This document shows, piece after piece, positions 13,421-30,567 of a stretch of 64,000 nucleotides of DNA. Origin of the DNA: Progne subis subis (taxonomy: Eukaryota > Chordata > Aves > Passeriformes > Hirundinidae); the NCBI GenBank assembly GCA_022316685.1, contig JAKJHU010000030.1:7025860-7089859 (forward strand). The letters run 5' to 3'. Numbering within the stretch: position 1 is the first letter of the stretch; each line of letters starts with the position of its first letter. The translations under genes and the position numbers were made by a program. The notes below the pieces were generated by a model, which saw nothing but the letters and a program-made list of their open reading frames with translations, was not told the origin of the DNA and did no database searches.

Positions 13421-16400
13421 AATAATACATATGATGAGTTTGAACTATAGAGGTTTGAAAGGTAGTGTTCATCACTATGTTTTAGTGCTCAACAAAAATT
13501 TTTCTTTAGAAATTTAAAGAAGAACTTCCATATACACACGGTTTTTCACTTTTCCCTCTGTTTCACCCCATTTGGTTTCTGTCCCAGTACTGTGGATAGA
13601 AACGGAGGTATGAGGTCCTGGTTCAGCCAGAATATTCACAAGTACATATATTTATATACGTGTAAAATTACTTTAGTTTACAAGCGTAATTATCTTGGTT
13701 GGAATGTATCTTAACAACAAAGTCCATAGGTCCCAATCAAACCCTTGATTTCTTTCTGCAATTCTGGGGAGTGGGGTGATGAAGGCAACACTAGTGGAAA
13801 CACAGGGTCTGACAAAGGTGCTATGAGGTAGGCAAAGTTTATCAGTGAGGGAAATGAGACTGTTTCTGTGAGCATGGGTGACAGGACTGTCCTTTAATTT
13901 CAATGCAATTAGCAGGAGGAACCTTCCTCTTTTACTTTTAGATTCCCAGCTTCCTCCCCATGATGACATGTTTTTCATACACATAAAAAGCCTCACTTCA
14001 GCTAAATAGATCATTCTGGTCTGAATCTGGAAAGTCAATGAGAAATCAAGTTGCATTTAAAACATTTGTGCATTTTGTACAGTTGCTTCTGAAGAGGTAA
14101 GCTGATTGTCAGTCTCTGGTCAGAGCCTTGCATTCAGACCAGCGGGTAGCTGAGAGTGCAGATATTTGGTCAAGTGCATTGCACTAAATCATAGTGCGAT
14201 TCTCTGTTAAATTCAATTTTTCATGCAGATACATCTCGAGGGGCTGCTGTTCCCTGCATGGTATCTGTTCTGTTTTCTCCCCCTCATACTTGAATACTTT
14301 AGACATTTAACAAAGTGATTCTTCCTTTGGGATGTATCAGCTTTAGAGCATCTGTATTTGTTAATGTTGAACTTTGTCTAAACACTACCACCTTTCTCGG
14401 GACTAATGCTGTCAGTAGTTAGAAAATAAAAGCATGTAAATTCACTTAATTTTCAGACATCCTCTCAACAAGATAGGCAAAATGCTCTTAAGGGTGACCT
14501 GTAGAAGTCCAGGGAGCCTGCAGAATGCCTCAGACCCTGGCAGACTCCCCCTAGGGAGCCAGTTTGCTTTAACTGGCTTCCCATTGAAGCAGCTGTAAGA
14601 ACTGAATACATAAGAAAGAAAGGTAATGAAAACTGACAAGTTGAAAAGAAATTGAGAGTTTAATCTGTAAAGTTGTGCTTGAGGGGGCTTCCATCATGAT
14701 ATTCCTATGGAGTAGCAAAAAGAGAAAAAAATTAGGAAACTGCAGAGTATGATGAATTTGCATAATTTTTTCTTGCACCAGGCGGTATTTAATAATTTCT
14801 TTTCTGCCACTTTACTGCACCTCCTTGCCTCTCAAAAAGAGAAAATGAAGTGTACAAAACCTGGCAATCATAATGAATGTGTGAAAGGCTCACAGATTAT
14901 TTATAAGCATGCAAGTTATGTAGTTGTTGGAGATTCTCTCCCTTCTGCTCCTGCTTGGTGATGAAGAATGGTATTTTAATAGGCAGATGGTAAAGACAAT
15001 TACAGTTTGGGGCTCAGCTGGGAGTTACATCAGTTTATTGCAAATTATTAGTTGATAAATGCTTTTGTTTACAAGCAAAGTCTTAAGCAGCTTTGTAATC
15101 AGTTTATCAGCTGCGAACTGAATTTTGACAGCTTGCCTTTGGGTATACAGTCACTTTTTTCCTGGCCATTTAGAAATCATGCTGACCAAGCAGACACAAT
15201 GGTAGCTCCTATGCCCCTCTGTGATGCTCAGTAAACTGGCATTTTTTATTAAGCCTGTTTTGGAAGAAGTCATCAAGTGCAGAATCCTCCTCAATTGTTA
15301 ATCTGTGTTACAGCGAGAATTTTAACAATTTGCTCATTCTTTTTAAGTTCTGTTTAAGTTCTACTATAATACCTGGGATTTAACTCCTTTTGAGGAAATC
15401 TGAGTTATTGGTATGGGGGGGTTGTATGTGGGTGGTGGTGGGCTTTTTTAATGAGGTACTTTTTAAATAGGGAAGACAGGGTTAGATGCTTATTATAGCT
15501 TCTATGGTGTTTACATTTTAAAACATACTAAACATGCAAATCTCCTTTTATTTAGTTGCTTGTTTAGTAAGGGAGACACTGATTTGTCACAGAGTCTTGT
15601 TTCCACTGCAGCCAGTGTAAAACATTCTAATCGCTTAAGTGGGGACAAGACTTTTTGGAATCAGGAAGTGCGACTTCTTCCATGATTGTTACAGCTGAGG
15701 TGAACTGGTTCCTGAACTTCAACCCGTGAGCTGAACGTTAACACGAGTAAAGGTCCGAGATAACTCACGATAATAGCAGCTGTTTTCTCTGGGTTACAGT
15801 GCACGTAACTAAATGCTCCAGCTTCTGCTCATTACAAAAGCTGGCTTCTGTTTCTCACAAAGCCGTAAGCCTTTTCTGGAGCATGGCCCTGTATTGAAAT
15901 AGCAGGCAGGTCTCATAACCAATGTTTCTTACTTTGATTTTAGCATTCTAAAACTTGCGTATTTCTCCTTATATTTATTGTGTTGCCTTCCTTTACAAAT
16001 ACAACCTATCACTACAGCTCCTTCTATATAATCCTTCCTTCCGCTCAGGTGCCTTTGCCATTCACTCTGCATTTGCCCAGGGGCAAGAAATGAGCCCTAC
16101 AGTAGCAGGTGCAAGACAGTAGAAAATCCATTGATAAGATGCAGTGTACTCTGCTTTTCCTGTAAGAAAGAGGTGCCATTAAAGCATATCTATTGTCTCA
16201 TTTAATCACCTCCTTTTTTCATACACTCCAGCCTCACAAAATAACTCTGAAAAGACAATCCACAGGCATGATTGTGTTTGTAAGGCTACAAAAAGGTCAC
16301 CTTACAGCTGTGCTGATATGGAAGCAGGGATTGTAGGAATGTGTGTATCCAAAGCCCTGCTTCAGAGTAGTTGGTTTCAGTGGTGCATTTTCTCCTTCTG

Positions 16401-19400
16401 TGAAACCTGGTGCATCCACAAAAGCTGGGGGGAGCAGTGGGCGTCACCTGAGAATGTCTCCTGGGAAGCTCTGTGGAGAGTGCTCATTCAGTGGTCCTGT
16501 GAAAAGTAAAAGGGGAGGTGAATGTGCTCTGACAGTAAGTTCTAGTTCCTTTGCAGTGGTGGTAGGAATGCAATGTGAGCAATGTCAGCAAGGGCTTATC
16601 GGGTTTTTTAAGCTGTTTATCATTTTCTTTCTGAAGGCTTAGTAAATTCTAAAATAACACTCAAGTGAGATCTAATTCAAACGTAAAAAATATGTAGCAC
16701 TCAATTCAAAACAGAAGAAATTAAAAAGAAAAGAGAAGGGGAGAAAAAAGGAAGAATACGCTAAACTTGGGAAAGAACTCCTTCAACTTCCTTGTTTGAG
16801 TTTATGCTGAATTAAGGAAATAGAACAGGTTTAGCATTTGTGGCAGGCTTTAATTTCAACCTCTGAGCAGCAGACTTAACTTCTTGTGATGTGGGAGGAT
16901 ATTACAGTTTTCAGCTTCATTTTGTAAGTATTGCCATTTGTGCCAAACATTTAATAATTTTACGCTGTGGACTGTCGTCCACCAGGAGCTGATATCACCT
17001 AAGACTTTTTAGAGCCATCTAATAGAAAGATATGTATTCATTCTGATTAGCCCAGGATTTGAACGAGGGTCCCAGAAGAGATATATAAGCCTCTTAAATG
17101 CATAGAACTTCTAAGGATATGGGTTTAACTGTCTCCCCCTGTGGTAAATAAGCTGTGACAGCTCTATCGGGGGGGAAATGGCAAATAAAATTACCACATT
17201 ATTTTCCTGTGAATATTTTTGGAGCACTAATCTATTTTGCCTCTTTACCTATTAGAACTCTGTTGAGTGTTACATGCAGACATTTAATTGGAGGAAACAC
17301 ATAAAAATCCTCAAACTAACAAAATGCAGGCATACAGCGGTGTTAAAAACAAGAGGTCAGAATCTGTATCTTGCACTCCTTACTCTTTAGAAACACTGTT
17401 CTTTAATTGGGTTCAGCAGAGGAAGGTTTTTGCAGTGTGAATTTGAGAGCTGCTGCCCTAAGATGGTGATGTTAGCAATAGTTGTACTGCAGCAAGGGGG
17501 AGACTGACCCCTGACACACCAAGATGCCACGTTTAGGAGTTCTCTCCCCTAGGACTGGCGAGTTCCTTTCATATTTTTCTTTTACTCTTTATCAGCTCTA
17601 TAATGCCTGCCAGTTTTAACCATAAAATCATCTATTCAGATGAATACACTGTCAGCTGTCAGCGTATGACTAAGCTGAAGTCAGACCCAAAGCTCAGGTT
17701 GACTCACATGAAGGAGCAAGAGCTGTATTCCTAAGGAGTATTTTCTTCCCTGTTTCTGGTCAGAGATCTTATATCTCTAAATACAGGGGTTTAATTTGAC
17801 TAGAGCCATTAAGCTGAATATTTTTCTGTTGTATTGCTTCTGGAAAAATATCACTGCGGTTTCTTCATTTTGCCTTTTGTTCAGTGAGCTAAAAATTAAG
17901 GCTCCATATTCTATGCTGAACACAAAGGTAATAATAAAAGTGGCAATAGAAATGGTTTGTCCACTATATTGGTCTAATTTTATACAATATAATACATTTT
18001 CCATTTTTTGCAGGCTTATAATATGCAGTGGGTAGTTAAAATTAAAGGTCAAATATCTTTTGGCAATTTCCTTTGATCAGTAAACAAGGAAAAATTATAG
18101 AAGAGGCTAGGAAATCATCTCATTAATGTAGCAGTAAAGCTGGTTTTGGTGAGAGTTTGAGTAGTCCGAATTTACAGGGGTGATTTTTGAGCTACTTCAC
18201 AGAGAAACAGCTGGAACCCCAACATTAAAATGCATTAATAGCAAAAATGGTGTGAAAAGTACATATTTTGTGTACACATGTGAAAAATGCTAAGAATTAT
18301 TTAGCAACTGGAAAGACTGTTCACAAAATGCCTTTGATTTATTACTGTATATACCACAGATCCATATCACATATTCCTACATTATTTTATTCAAAAACTT
18401 GTATGAACCATGAGTTGGCATGTTGTAGAATACTGAAAAGGCATTAATCAACCCAAGTAAACAAGTACATAGATCTATCTAACAACTATGAAGTAGTTAA
18501 TAAATTTTTAGCAATTTTATTACAGAAAAGAGGTCTAAAAGAGTAGTGCTTAATTATCTGGACTCCTCTGTGCTGGGCTGTCTTTTGATTGTATTAATGA
18601 AGCAGCTGGCCCATTGTTTCTCTTTAATTCCTCTATTGTTTTAAGAATATGTCACAGCTCTTTATTCTTTTATCAGGTGCTGTGCAGGAGGATTCACACA
18701 ATAACTCATATTCCTACTGTATTTGCCAATGCACAAAGAAACCTCCAAAGCATTTTTCAAAGAAGGGGCACACATAATTTATAAGTTCTGTTCCTTGTAC
18801 CACTCTACTGTCAAAAATTTCAACAGTATTGGATTTGAATGAATTATATTTTTTTTATTAAACAATGTTTCCACATATAGATATATGTACTTTGTTCATG
18901 TCAAAAATTAGAGATCTGCCCAGTAACTTGTGCTGTACTGAAATGGCATTCAATATGCTGAGTCGTCACAACCCCATGGGTGAGAAGCAGAAGGAACCCA
19001 AATATGAAGATCCAATCCTATTGTGATGTGCAAATTTTCCCTAAATGCTTAACCTGTGGAACAAAGGAGGGAAGAAAATAAATTAACTCCAACCTGCATT
19101 ACCATTACTAAAAAGCACAATTTTTTGCAAGTTGGAATGTTTTATTGGGAGAGGAAGGTTTAATTCAGTTGATGGTGCCTGGAAGTTGCTAAGAGCAACA
19201 GTCTGTTGTTTAAATAAATTCTGATAGTCTTTTGACCCTTCTTGCAAAAAGATGTGTGTACAGGAAATGGGCTATTATGTTGTTGCAGCAACGCAATCAA
19301 ATCCAGTAAGCTCAAATTTTACTACACAAAAGTAATACTTCGGAATTAACTGGCACTGAAAGCTGCTTTTAATAGAAATTGCCATTGATTGCCTAAACTT

Positions 19401-21590
19401 CTTTGAAAAGTGTGTGGAATTTCTGGGTCAAAAAAACAAGACTTAGATAGTTTGGCAAGGAAAATCAACTGATACTAAAGACAGGGAAACTGGAATTTTC
19501 TTTTGAATATATGTTTATATGTCATTGTGCTTCTCAATCTGTGAAACACCTCTACTCAGTGGAAATACTGGTTTGAGCTACTTGCTTCCTTAAGGCACTT
19601 TTCCTAAAAGCAACAATATGAATCAAGAGTTTATGGTTAGTGGTTTCATCCATTTTGAGGCTCTTTTTGCCAGTGGAGTTAGGTGAGTCTGACCATACAC
19701 ATAATGTCTTTTCAGACTGTGATCAACAGATACCAAATTATCATTCCTTAAGGCCTGCAAAACATAAATGGGGGAAAAAGAAAACACAAAAAAGCAGCAG
19801 CCTACCTTCACAAGGCTCACTGCAGGATTCTGTGTTTTCCCTGGAACTGGTATAGGGTTCTGTGGTTCTGGTATAGGCTTCTAGGGTTCTGAGGATCAAA
19901 ATGAGTGAATGGCCATTTAGTTAAAATTTCAGAGCAAATTCCTTATTTCAACTAGGTTAGTAGAGGTCTCTTTGTTTAAAAAAATGATTCAAATGTAGAA
20001 GGAAAAAAAAGGAAAGGCTGTTAAAAGAAAAGGGTTTTTTTATATTTTAGGCATCTGTCCTACATAAAATAAAGTTTTGAATTAGCGTGCATATCTATCA
20101 TCATATTACTCCTTATTCTGAATACAGAAGATAGTATATTACTGCATCTAAATATGATTTAATTGGTTCAATTTGCTATATATATTTTTATACTAAGTGT
20201 GATTCCATATCTTGATGAGTCCAGATGCAGTTACGCTTCTAGTTTACAGCATCCAATTGCTTGCATTTTATTATTTTTACAAAGCAAATGTCTATCAATC
20301 ATAGAGATAAATTAGAAAAAATTGTGCAAACATGACACATTGCTAAGATTTTTTTCAGCATGCTATGTAATTATTAACCTGATTTTTTGCCATTGAGGGA
20401 AGCCATGAATTACAGATAGCATGGATGAAGTAAAATGCTTTTATATTAGATACATTTTCCTATACAGTTTTCTATAGGTATGTCCATACAATAAAATTGA
20501 AGCTTTGTCAGCCTTGTAGCCTAGCAACAGATAATACTGTTAGGTTACTGAATTGCTCCTGGTTGACAAGTAGGGAGTATTTTTGTGTTTATCATGTTTG
20601 CTAATGATGGGATCCTTTCCAAAAGGCTTGTCTTAATCTTAATTAGAGTTTATCAGCAGAGGTCTGCTTGACATTGTGCAGACACTGATTTCATAAATAA
20701 TAAAAAGTGCAAGTGAAAAATTTGGCAGGAGAAGAAGATATTTAAGACCACTGATTCTTGTAAGAGCACCATGAATTTCCAAAATGTAATCAAGTTTGAA
20801 CTGTGACTCTATTCTTTATTATCGAAACTTGCAGTACACTCCACTGCAGTTTTGACAGCAATTATGAGTATGATTTATAAGCTTCCTGTTAGGAACCAGA
20901 TCTGTTTGCACAAGAATCTTGATCATAAACATTACAAAGAACAGTAAGTCCACAGTTTTTCAGGAACATCAGGACCTTACTCTTTCATTTTCATAGAAAG
21001 TTTTTGGTTGGGTTTTTTTGTTGTTATTTAAGGGTGTTGGTGGTTTTTTCAAGCAGCAGATATATTTGCAGTGAAAGATGCAGGCAAAGAAGAGAACCCT
21101 GAAATAACCTTCTCATTTGGTGGATATTCTGAAGGTATCAGGTAACTGCTTCAGTGCCTGATATGTTTTGGTAAAGAATTCATGCCAATGCAACTGGAGT
21201 GTAATTTTTTGCTCTAGTTTGCACAATATGATATTCTTTAGCTTTCCTGTCTTTTGATGATTAAACAAATGAGCACTTTTAATTCCTTGAATTCTGAACA
21301 AGAAAACTAGTTCAAATAAATATACAGTGTTTACAGACATTATTTTTTTCTTCTGCTTGACATGTGTGTTATATATCCATAATTCTGTTTGATTTAACCA
21401 TAGATATAAAACAATACATTACATGCTCAAGAAGCTTATTTTCAATTTCACAGTCATAATTACCCTTTTCGAGAAAATAGGTTTCCAATGTTACAAAGCC
21501 TTCTGCTGATCTAAAACCTTCCTTTCTGCACTGCACAAGAGTAAGACTTTTATTACTGCTTTACCACATAAAACCATAAGATCCCTTTCA
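13421..21590. other. ZFPM2 intron 5 (middle): AT-rich, possibly with conserved regulatory DNA
   Basis: No gene or mobile element was recognised. The stretch around 14.9-15.25 kb is motif-rich non-repetitive DNA of the kind often conserved in introns of developmental genes. It includes a GATA/E-box composite at 15104-15113. Conservation could not be tested here. Confidence 0.45.
15040..15130. promoter_or_regulatory. Candidate intronic enhancer core with GATA, E-box and forkhead-like sites
   Basis: Within 90 bases there are GATAA (15054-15058), the forkhead-like TGTTTAC (15066-15072) and TTATCAGCTG (15104-15113), a GATA site overlapping the E-box CAGCTG. Such short motifs occur by chance; the clustering and the gene's link to GATA biology are the only reasons to mark it. 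Confidence 0.25.
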
Positions 21591-21722
21591 GTGTAAGTGC
21601 TCGTGATGGTGACAAAATATAGTCAGAGGATGCAAGGAACTTCCCTGCATCCGTGCATCCTCTGCAGGAGGCATACTGGCTTTTCCTTGCTATTGTCTCT
21701 GATGGGCAGTGTGATTTGTCCA

Positions 21723-21780
21723 AAGATAACAACAGCAGGTGGGAATTGCCCTAAGATAAGAACAGCCGGTGGGAATTGCA
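21723..21780 (+). repeat. Tandem duplication, 30-base period
   Basis: Two adjacent copies of aagataacaacagcaggtgg followed by gaattgc, the second with a few changes (aagataagaacagccggtgg, then gaattgc). Confidence 0.7.
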
Positions 21781-21859
21781 GGAGGAACTATCTGGACTGC
21801 TCCCATAATGAATGTGTTCCAGAGATGCGGGAGCTGTGATGGTTCGATTGACTTTAGTG

Positions 21860-22030
21860 CACATCGGCCTGAAACAGGGTATAAAATGCTGCTGGAAGAC
21901 TGGGCCATCTGAGCAAACTGGCAGCTCCCATATGGGTTCCTGGCCTCCTTCCCCCACCCCCAGCAGGAACGCCTGCAGGATATGTCTAGCCCAAAGGTAG
22001 GGAGCACTCAGTTTAGAATAGGTGAGTAAA
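21860..22030 (+). promoter_or_regulatory. Possible promoter or old LTR remnant (TATA box plus donor-like site)
   Basis: A TATA box in gggtataaaatgctg lies near 21879, and a donor-like aataggtgagtaaa lies near 22017-22030. The arrangement is like a short first exon, and the composition (C-rich stretch, TATA box) would suit a decayed LTR. No LTR ends were found, so this is a weak call. Confidence 0.2.
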
Positions 22031-25000
22031 AGCGCTGAGATCTGGCCACATATGGAGACAAAATCCTATAGTAGCAAAAGGGTGCTTTTTGCTTCGCATT
22101 CTATAAAGCCAAAGACTGTAAACCTGTATGTTTCTAGTTGAACTTGTTTCATCCTGTATCATCTTTTAGACTTGCCTATATAATGTACTGTATTGACAAT
22201 ATTTAGATACTGTGTGAGCAGTAAACATAATCGTTGTCATCCACATCATCAGTGTCATACTTCTTGTGCCTGACCAAGAATGTTCTCTCTGCTATGTCAG
22301 AATGGGTGACCAATGTAAATATTATGGACAAAATCACCAGTCCTCCATTGCTTACTGACCAAATTATATGACTATGACTGTTTCAGAGGCACTGTCAGTC
22401 ACTCCTCCCTGTTCAAACATCTCTTCATCCTTTCTCTTTCTCTGGTGCCTGTGTCGTCTTAGGACTGAGAAACCTGGCCTGGTAAAGCTTTGTAGAACAA
22501 TTTCACTCCTATAAGCTATTTCTGACAAGAGGAACAGTTGGCTAAAAAAAAAAAATCTAGCCGGCTTAATCAGAACTTCATCTCATATAAATAATAGTCC
22601 TTCATGTTTCTTTATGAAATCTTCATGCCTTTGCAAATATTTCAGACAAACATCTTCCTATATCCTCCTAATCACCACTGGTACTTGGCTATGGCTTCTG
22701 TATTATCCCTTTGAAAACCTGTTGTTAGCACTGCTCTATGCTTAATGAAAAGCTGTTGTGCTCCTGAGACATTGCTGTATATATGTCAGTTGTGTCTTAG
22801 CCTGTAGAAATGTTTGTGGGAAGAAATTTTTTCCTGATTTTCATCTGCCACCTGTAAGGAAACCCTTATCCCTGCCAGAGGTGTCTAGACAGCATAGTAA
22901 TTCATATGATAGTCACGACTGGATCTTCCTATTAAATTTGGAAGCTTCTGTCAGGTTCTCTGCACTTGACAGTACTTTTTCTGTCACTCTTGACTGACTT
23001 GTGCTCTTTGCTTGACTGTGTGGTAGAAGGCTCAAGAAGGCTTCTCTTCTTGAAGAAGTCTTCCAGCTGTGCATCAAGGTCAGCATGTTTGCATTCACTG
23101 CATTAAGGGGTAGGAAGTCGTTTGCATCTTTCAAAACAGCAGCTCTTACCTTACTCTGTGCAGGCGAGCACAGAAGGGGATAAGTGGGGACTGCACCATG
23201 TCCTGTCCCGATGAGTGACTGTTGCTACAAAAGTGCTGACCTGCGTTTCCAGTATCTGGAGGACCGCTTCTTCTGGGAGTTCATCTGGGGATTTAACTTA
23301 ACACAATATCACATTCTGATGTCAACGTGGATGTGTATGTCATGATCACTTAAATGCCTCATTTGCTATAGACTGGGATGAGAGAAAACAAAATAACAAT
23401 GTCCTTCTTGGATCTGAATCCTGGTGAGCTGAATGTTTGTATTCATACACAGGAACCGGTTTAACCTCCCTAGCTCTGATTTTTTTTATTAAGCCAAACT
23501 AGAAACCATTGCGCTTCCAAAGCTGTCACACATCCAACCAGGCTGTGCCTGCCGTAGGTGTGACAGTTTGCAGGAGCTGGGTGGAGCAGGCAGCTGGGGT
23601 CACTGTTCCCTTCAGCTGTCCGAATTTAATCTGCTGCTGGACATGAGTCAATGCCCTGAGGAGCTCCAACACCAGGAGCCTGACTCAGCCTTTTAGCTGA
23701 TCCAGACTGATTGCAGCTGGAGACCCAGTAATCACTTCCCCCCCCCCCCCCCCCCCCCCCCCCGCCCCAAGGGTACACACAGCATGTCAAGATGTTTCCT
23801 GGGATAGGGAAAGTCTTGGTTCGTTATTCTGCAGTGACTCATTTTTATTGACAGATCCACTGAATAATAAAATCTAGAAAGAGCACCTGTTCTGTATTAA
23901 AATATACTAAAACATGCCAGTTGATTGTTATACCTTCTGTATATAAATAAGATGGAAGTGCATGTTAATAATGGAAATTAACTGTGTGATGTTTGAGGCA
24001 AAAGTACCCAATTTCAGGTTCTCAAATTGCAGTATGTGTTCCATGTATTTTCATCTACAAGACTTGTTAAGTACACTTTAAAAATTTAGCCTGTTTCTTT
24101 CTGGAGGAGGTTTTATCCTAGTTTAGCTTTGAAGGCTTCTATATATTTACTAGTTATATCAGGCAATATGTCAGATTGTGCTCTTCAAATTTTTTAATTC
24201 CTGCTCAGGTGTTAGGATTCTGCATTTGTAGAAATTTTTGGTACTATCTTCACTTTTCATTTTCTTATTTTCTAGAGGAAATTACTCAGATTTGCACCAT
24301 TTAATGTTGTAATCTCAGCGACTAGTAAACCTTGGTATGCTTTGGTCCTCTCACAGTAAATAGTTCATAAACTTTTTAGCACCTTCAACTGCTGTATTAC
24401 CGACGGTGAATACAAAGAATTTTCTGCTTTGAAACTTCTACACCTCTCGGAGGTGTGGAAGCGCGAGTATTTTGCCACTGAAATACACTGTCACTGATGC
24501 TGTTTTGTTTGCTCATCTTTGAAAGCTAATAGACTGCTTTAATTAATTGTCCAAGATTTCTCTAAAACAATGTCCTAATTCTTCCATTTAGCTGTGGCAT
24601 ATCATACACTGTTGTTATCTCCTCTACCAGATTTTTGCAACAAGTTGTTTTAAAACTATAATCTCGTTGAAGGGAAAAAAATGAAGTGCAGTTGAAAAGG
24701 CAGTTATGCCGAAAGATAAACACAGCAATATTACTTATCAAAACGATACAGTTTTTGCTTGCCTAATGAATGCAACATATAGCTTTCTCTATATATACAA
24801 AACCTGAGGAAAAAAAAAAAAAAGCTTTATAACATATAAAGTATGCAACATTATTTCAGGCATAACTGTATTGGATATGTATCTAGGCCTGAGAGTGTAG
24901 ATAACACAATATAAGTGCTTTGCCTGTCTAAACATGTTAAATAAATGAGCATTCACTATCGCATTCAAATACATTAGTAGATGTACTCGCATAGTTAATT

Positions 25001-25600
25001 TTCTTTTTAATGCACTACACGTGACATTTGCAGCACAGAGCTATAGTGTATCTTACTGTTAGATGAAAGTTCTTCCACTTCCCCCCTTCCCCCCTTTTAA
25101 ACAAACCTTTATTTGAATAAGCCTTTATGAAACAGATCTTTGGCATATCTTCTTTTCAGGAAGTTCAGTCAGTGTAAGCAGAGATAAAGCAGTCATGTTA
25201 CGAAGAATATTACATAAGGGAAGATTTTTTTAGAGAAAGAGGGTGACAAACATAAGGGAGGGGAAGAACGCCCTTAAGAGGAAATCTGATTTCTTTCTTG
25301 CAGCTGTTTGGTTTTATTGAGCTGTGATTTTCTATTCAAAATGAATCAAATTTGGCATAAAGAAAAAATTTACAGGAACTTTGAAAATAATGAGAGAAGT
25401 GCTGCATAAGTTATTTTCACCTATATATTTTAATTTTCATAGTGCTGGCTTTTTAGGAGGCAGAATGAAAAATTAAAATGATTATTCATGCTGCAAATAG
25501 TTAGGAAAAATATCCTCAAATTGTTTTTCCTATACATGAAAATTCCTATGTTGGTAGAAGGAAGACAGTAAAAGTAAAAACTGTAAAAAAAAAAAGTAAA
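22031..25600. other. ZFPM2 intron 5 (right part): no gene seen
   Basis: AT-rich intronic DNA. The only standout item is the poly(C) run at 23738-23763. No exon or mobile element was recognised. Confidence 0.5.
23738..23763 (+). repeat. Poly(C) run of 26
   Basis: Twenty-six Cs in a row, then gcccc. The opposite strand is a poly(G) run. Such tracts are rare in AT-rich bird introns and could form i-motif/G-quadruplex structures. The length may not be exact because sequencing of such runs is error-prone. Confidence 0.85.
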
Positions 25601-25631
25601 AACATCTTTGCCTTAAATAAACCATCAAAAT

Positions 25632-25755
25632 TGAAAAAAACCCAAAAAACCAAACCAAAACAAAAAACCCAACCCCAACCCCCCAAAAAAAACCAAAAAC
25701 AAACAAACAAAAACCAACAAAACAACAAAACAACCAAACAAAAAAAACCCCAAGA
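25632..25755. repeat. A/C-rich low-complexity tract before ZFPM2 exon 6
   Basis: About 120 bases of almost only A and C (for example ccaaaccaaaacaaaaaacc and acaaacaaacaaaaaccaac). The opposite strand is G/T-rich, which explains the open frame there that reads as repeated Phe, Gly, Trp and Val. It ends about 85 bases before the exon 6 acceptor. Confidence 0.9.
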
Positions 25756-25813
25756 AAAATGTGTGAAGGGATCACTGATGTTTTAAGTTCTGGAATTTGA
25801 TATTGTCAATTAA

Positions 25814-30342
<4,529 letters not shown>

Positions 30343-30567
30343 AGGACATATTCCCTTGCAAATCCTGTGGCATTTGGTACCGAAGCGAGCGGAACCTGCA
30401 GGCCCATCTCATGTATTACTGCAGTGGGAGGCAAAGAGAGGGGCCGCAGCTGTCAGAGGAGAGTGAGGACACTGCTCAGCAGATATCCAGTGTCTGCCCC
30501 TTCCCACAGTGCACCAAAAGCTTTTCAAACGCAAGAGCTCTGGAAATGCATCTAAATTCTCACAGTG
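30343..30567 (+). CDS. ZFPM2: ZFPM2 (FOG2) exon 7, zinc fingers 1 and 2
   Basis: This 225-base exon of 75 codons carries two zinc fingers. Finger 1 (30357-30422) has the pattern C-x2-C...H...C, the C2HC type that in FOG proteins contacts the N-terminal finger of GATA factors. Finger 2 (30495-30563) is a C2H2 finger, [10 protein letters not shown]...MHLNSH. Between them is an acidic, Ser/Glu-rich linker, which is the part that seems to differ most from the human protein. The acceptor is gcttgtag ending at 30342; the donor is g|gtaagt starting at 30568. Both ends leave one base of a split codon, matching exon 6 and exon 8. Reading through the donor hits a stop soon after, so the open frame beyond 30567 is not coding. 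Confidence 0.95.

Noticed and set aside
25632..25755. Telomere-like repeat on the - strand
   Set aside because: ggggttggggttgggtt occurs, but there is no regular TTAGGG array.
25530..25775. 81-codon frame on the - strand rich in Phe, Val and Trp (membrane-like)
   Set aside because: It is the translation of the G/T-rich complement of the A/C-rich tract, not a membrane protein.
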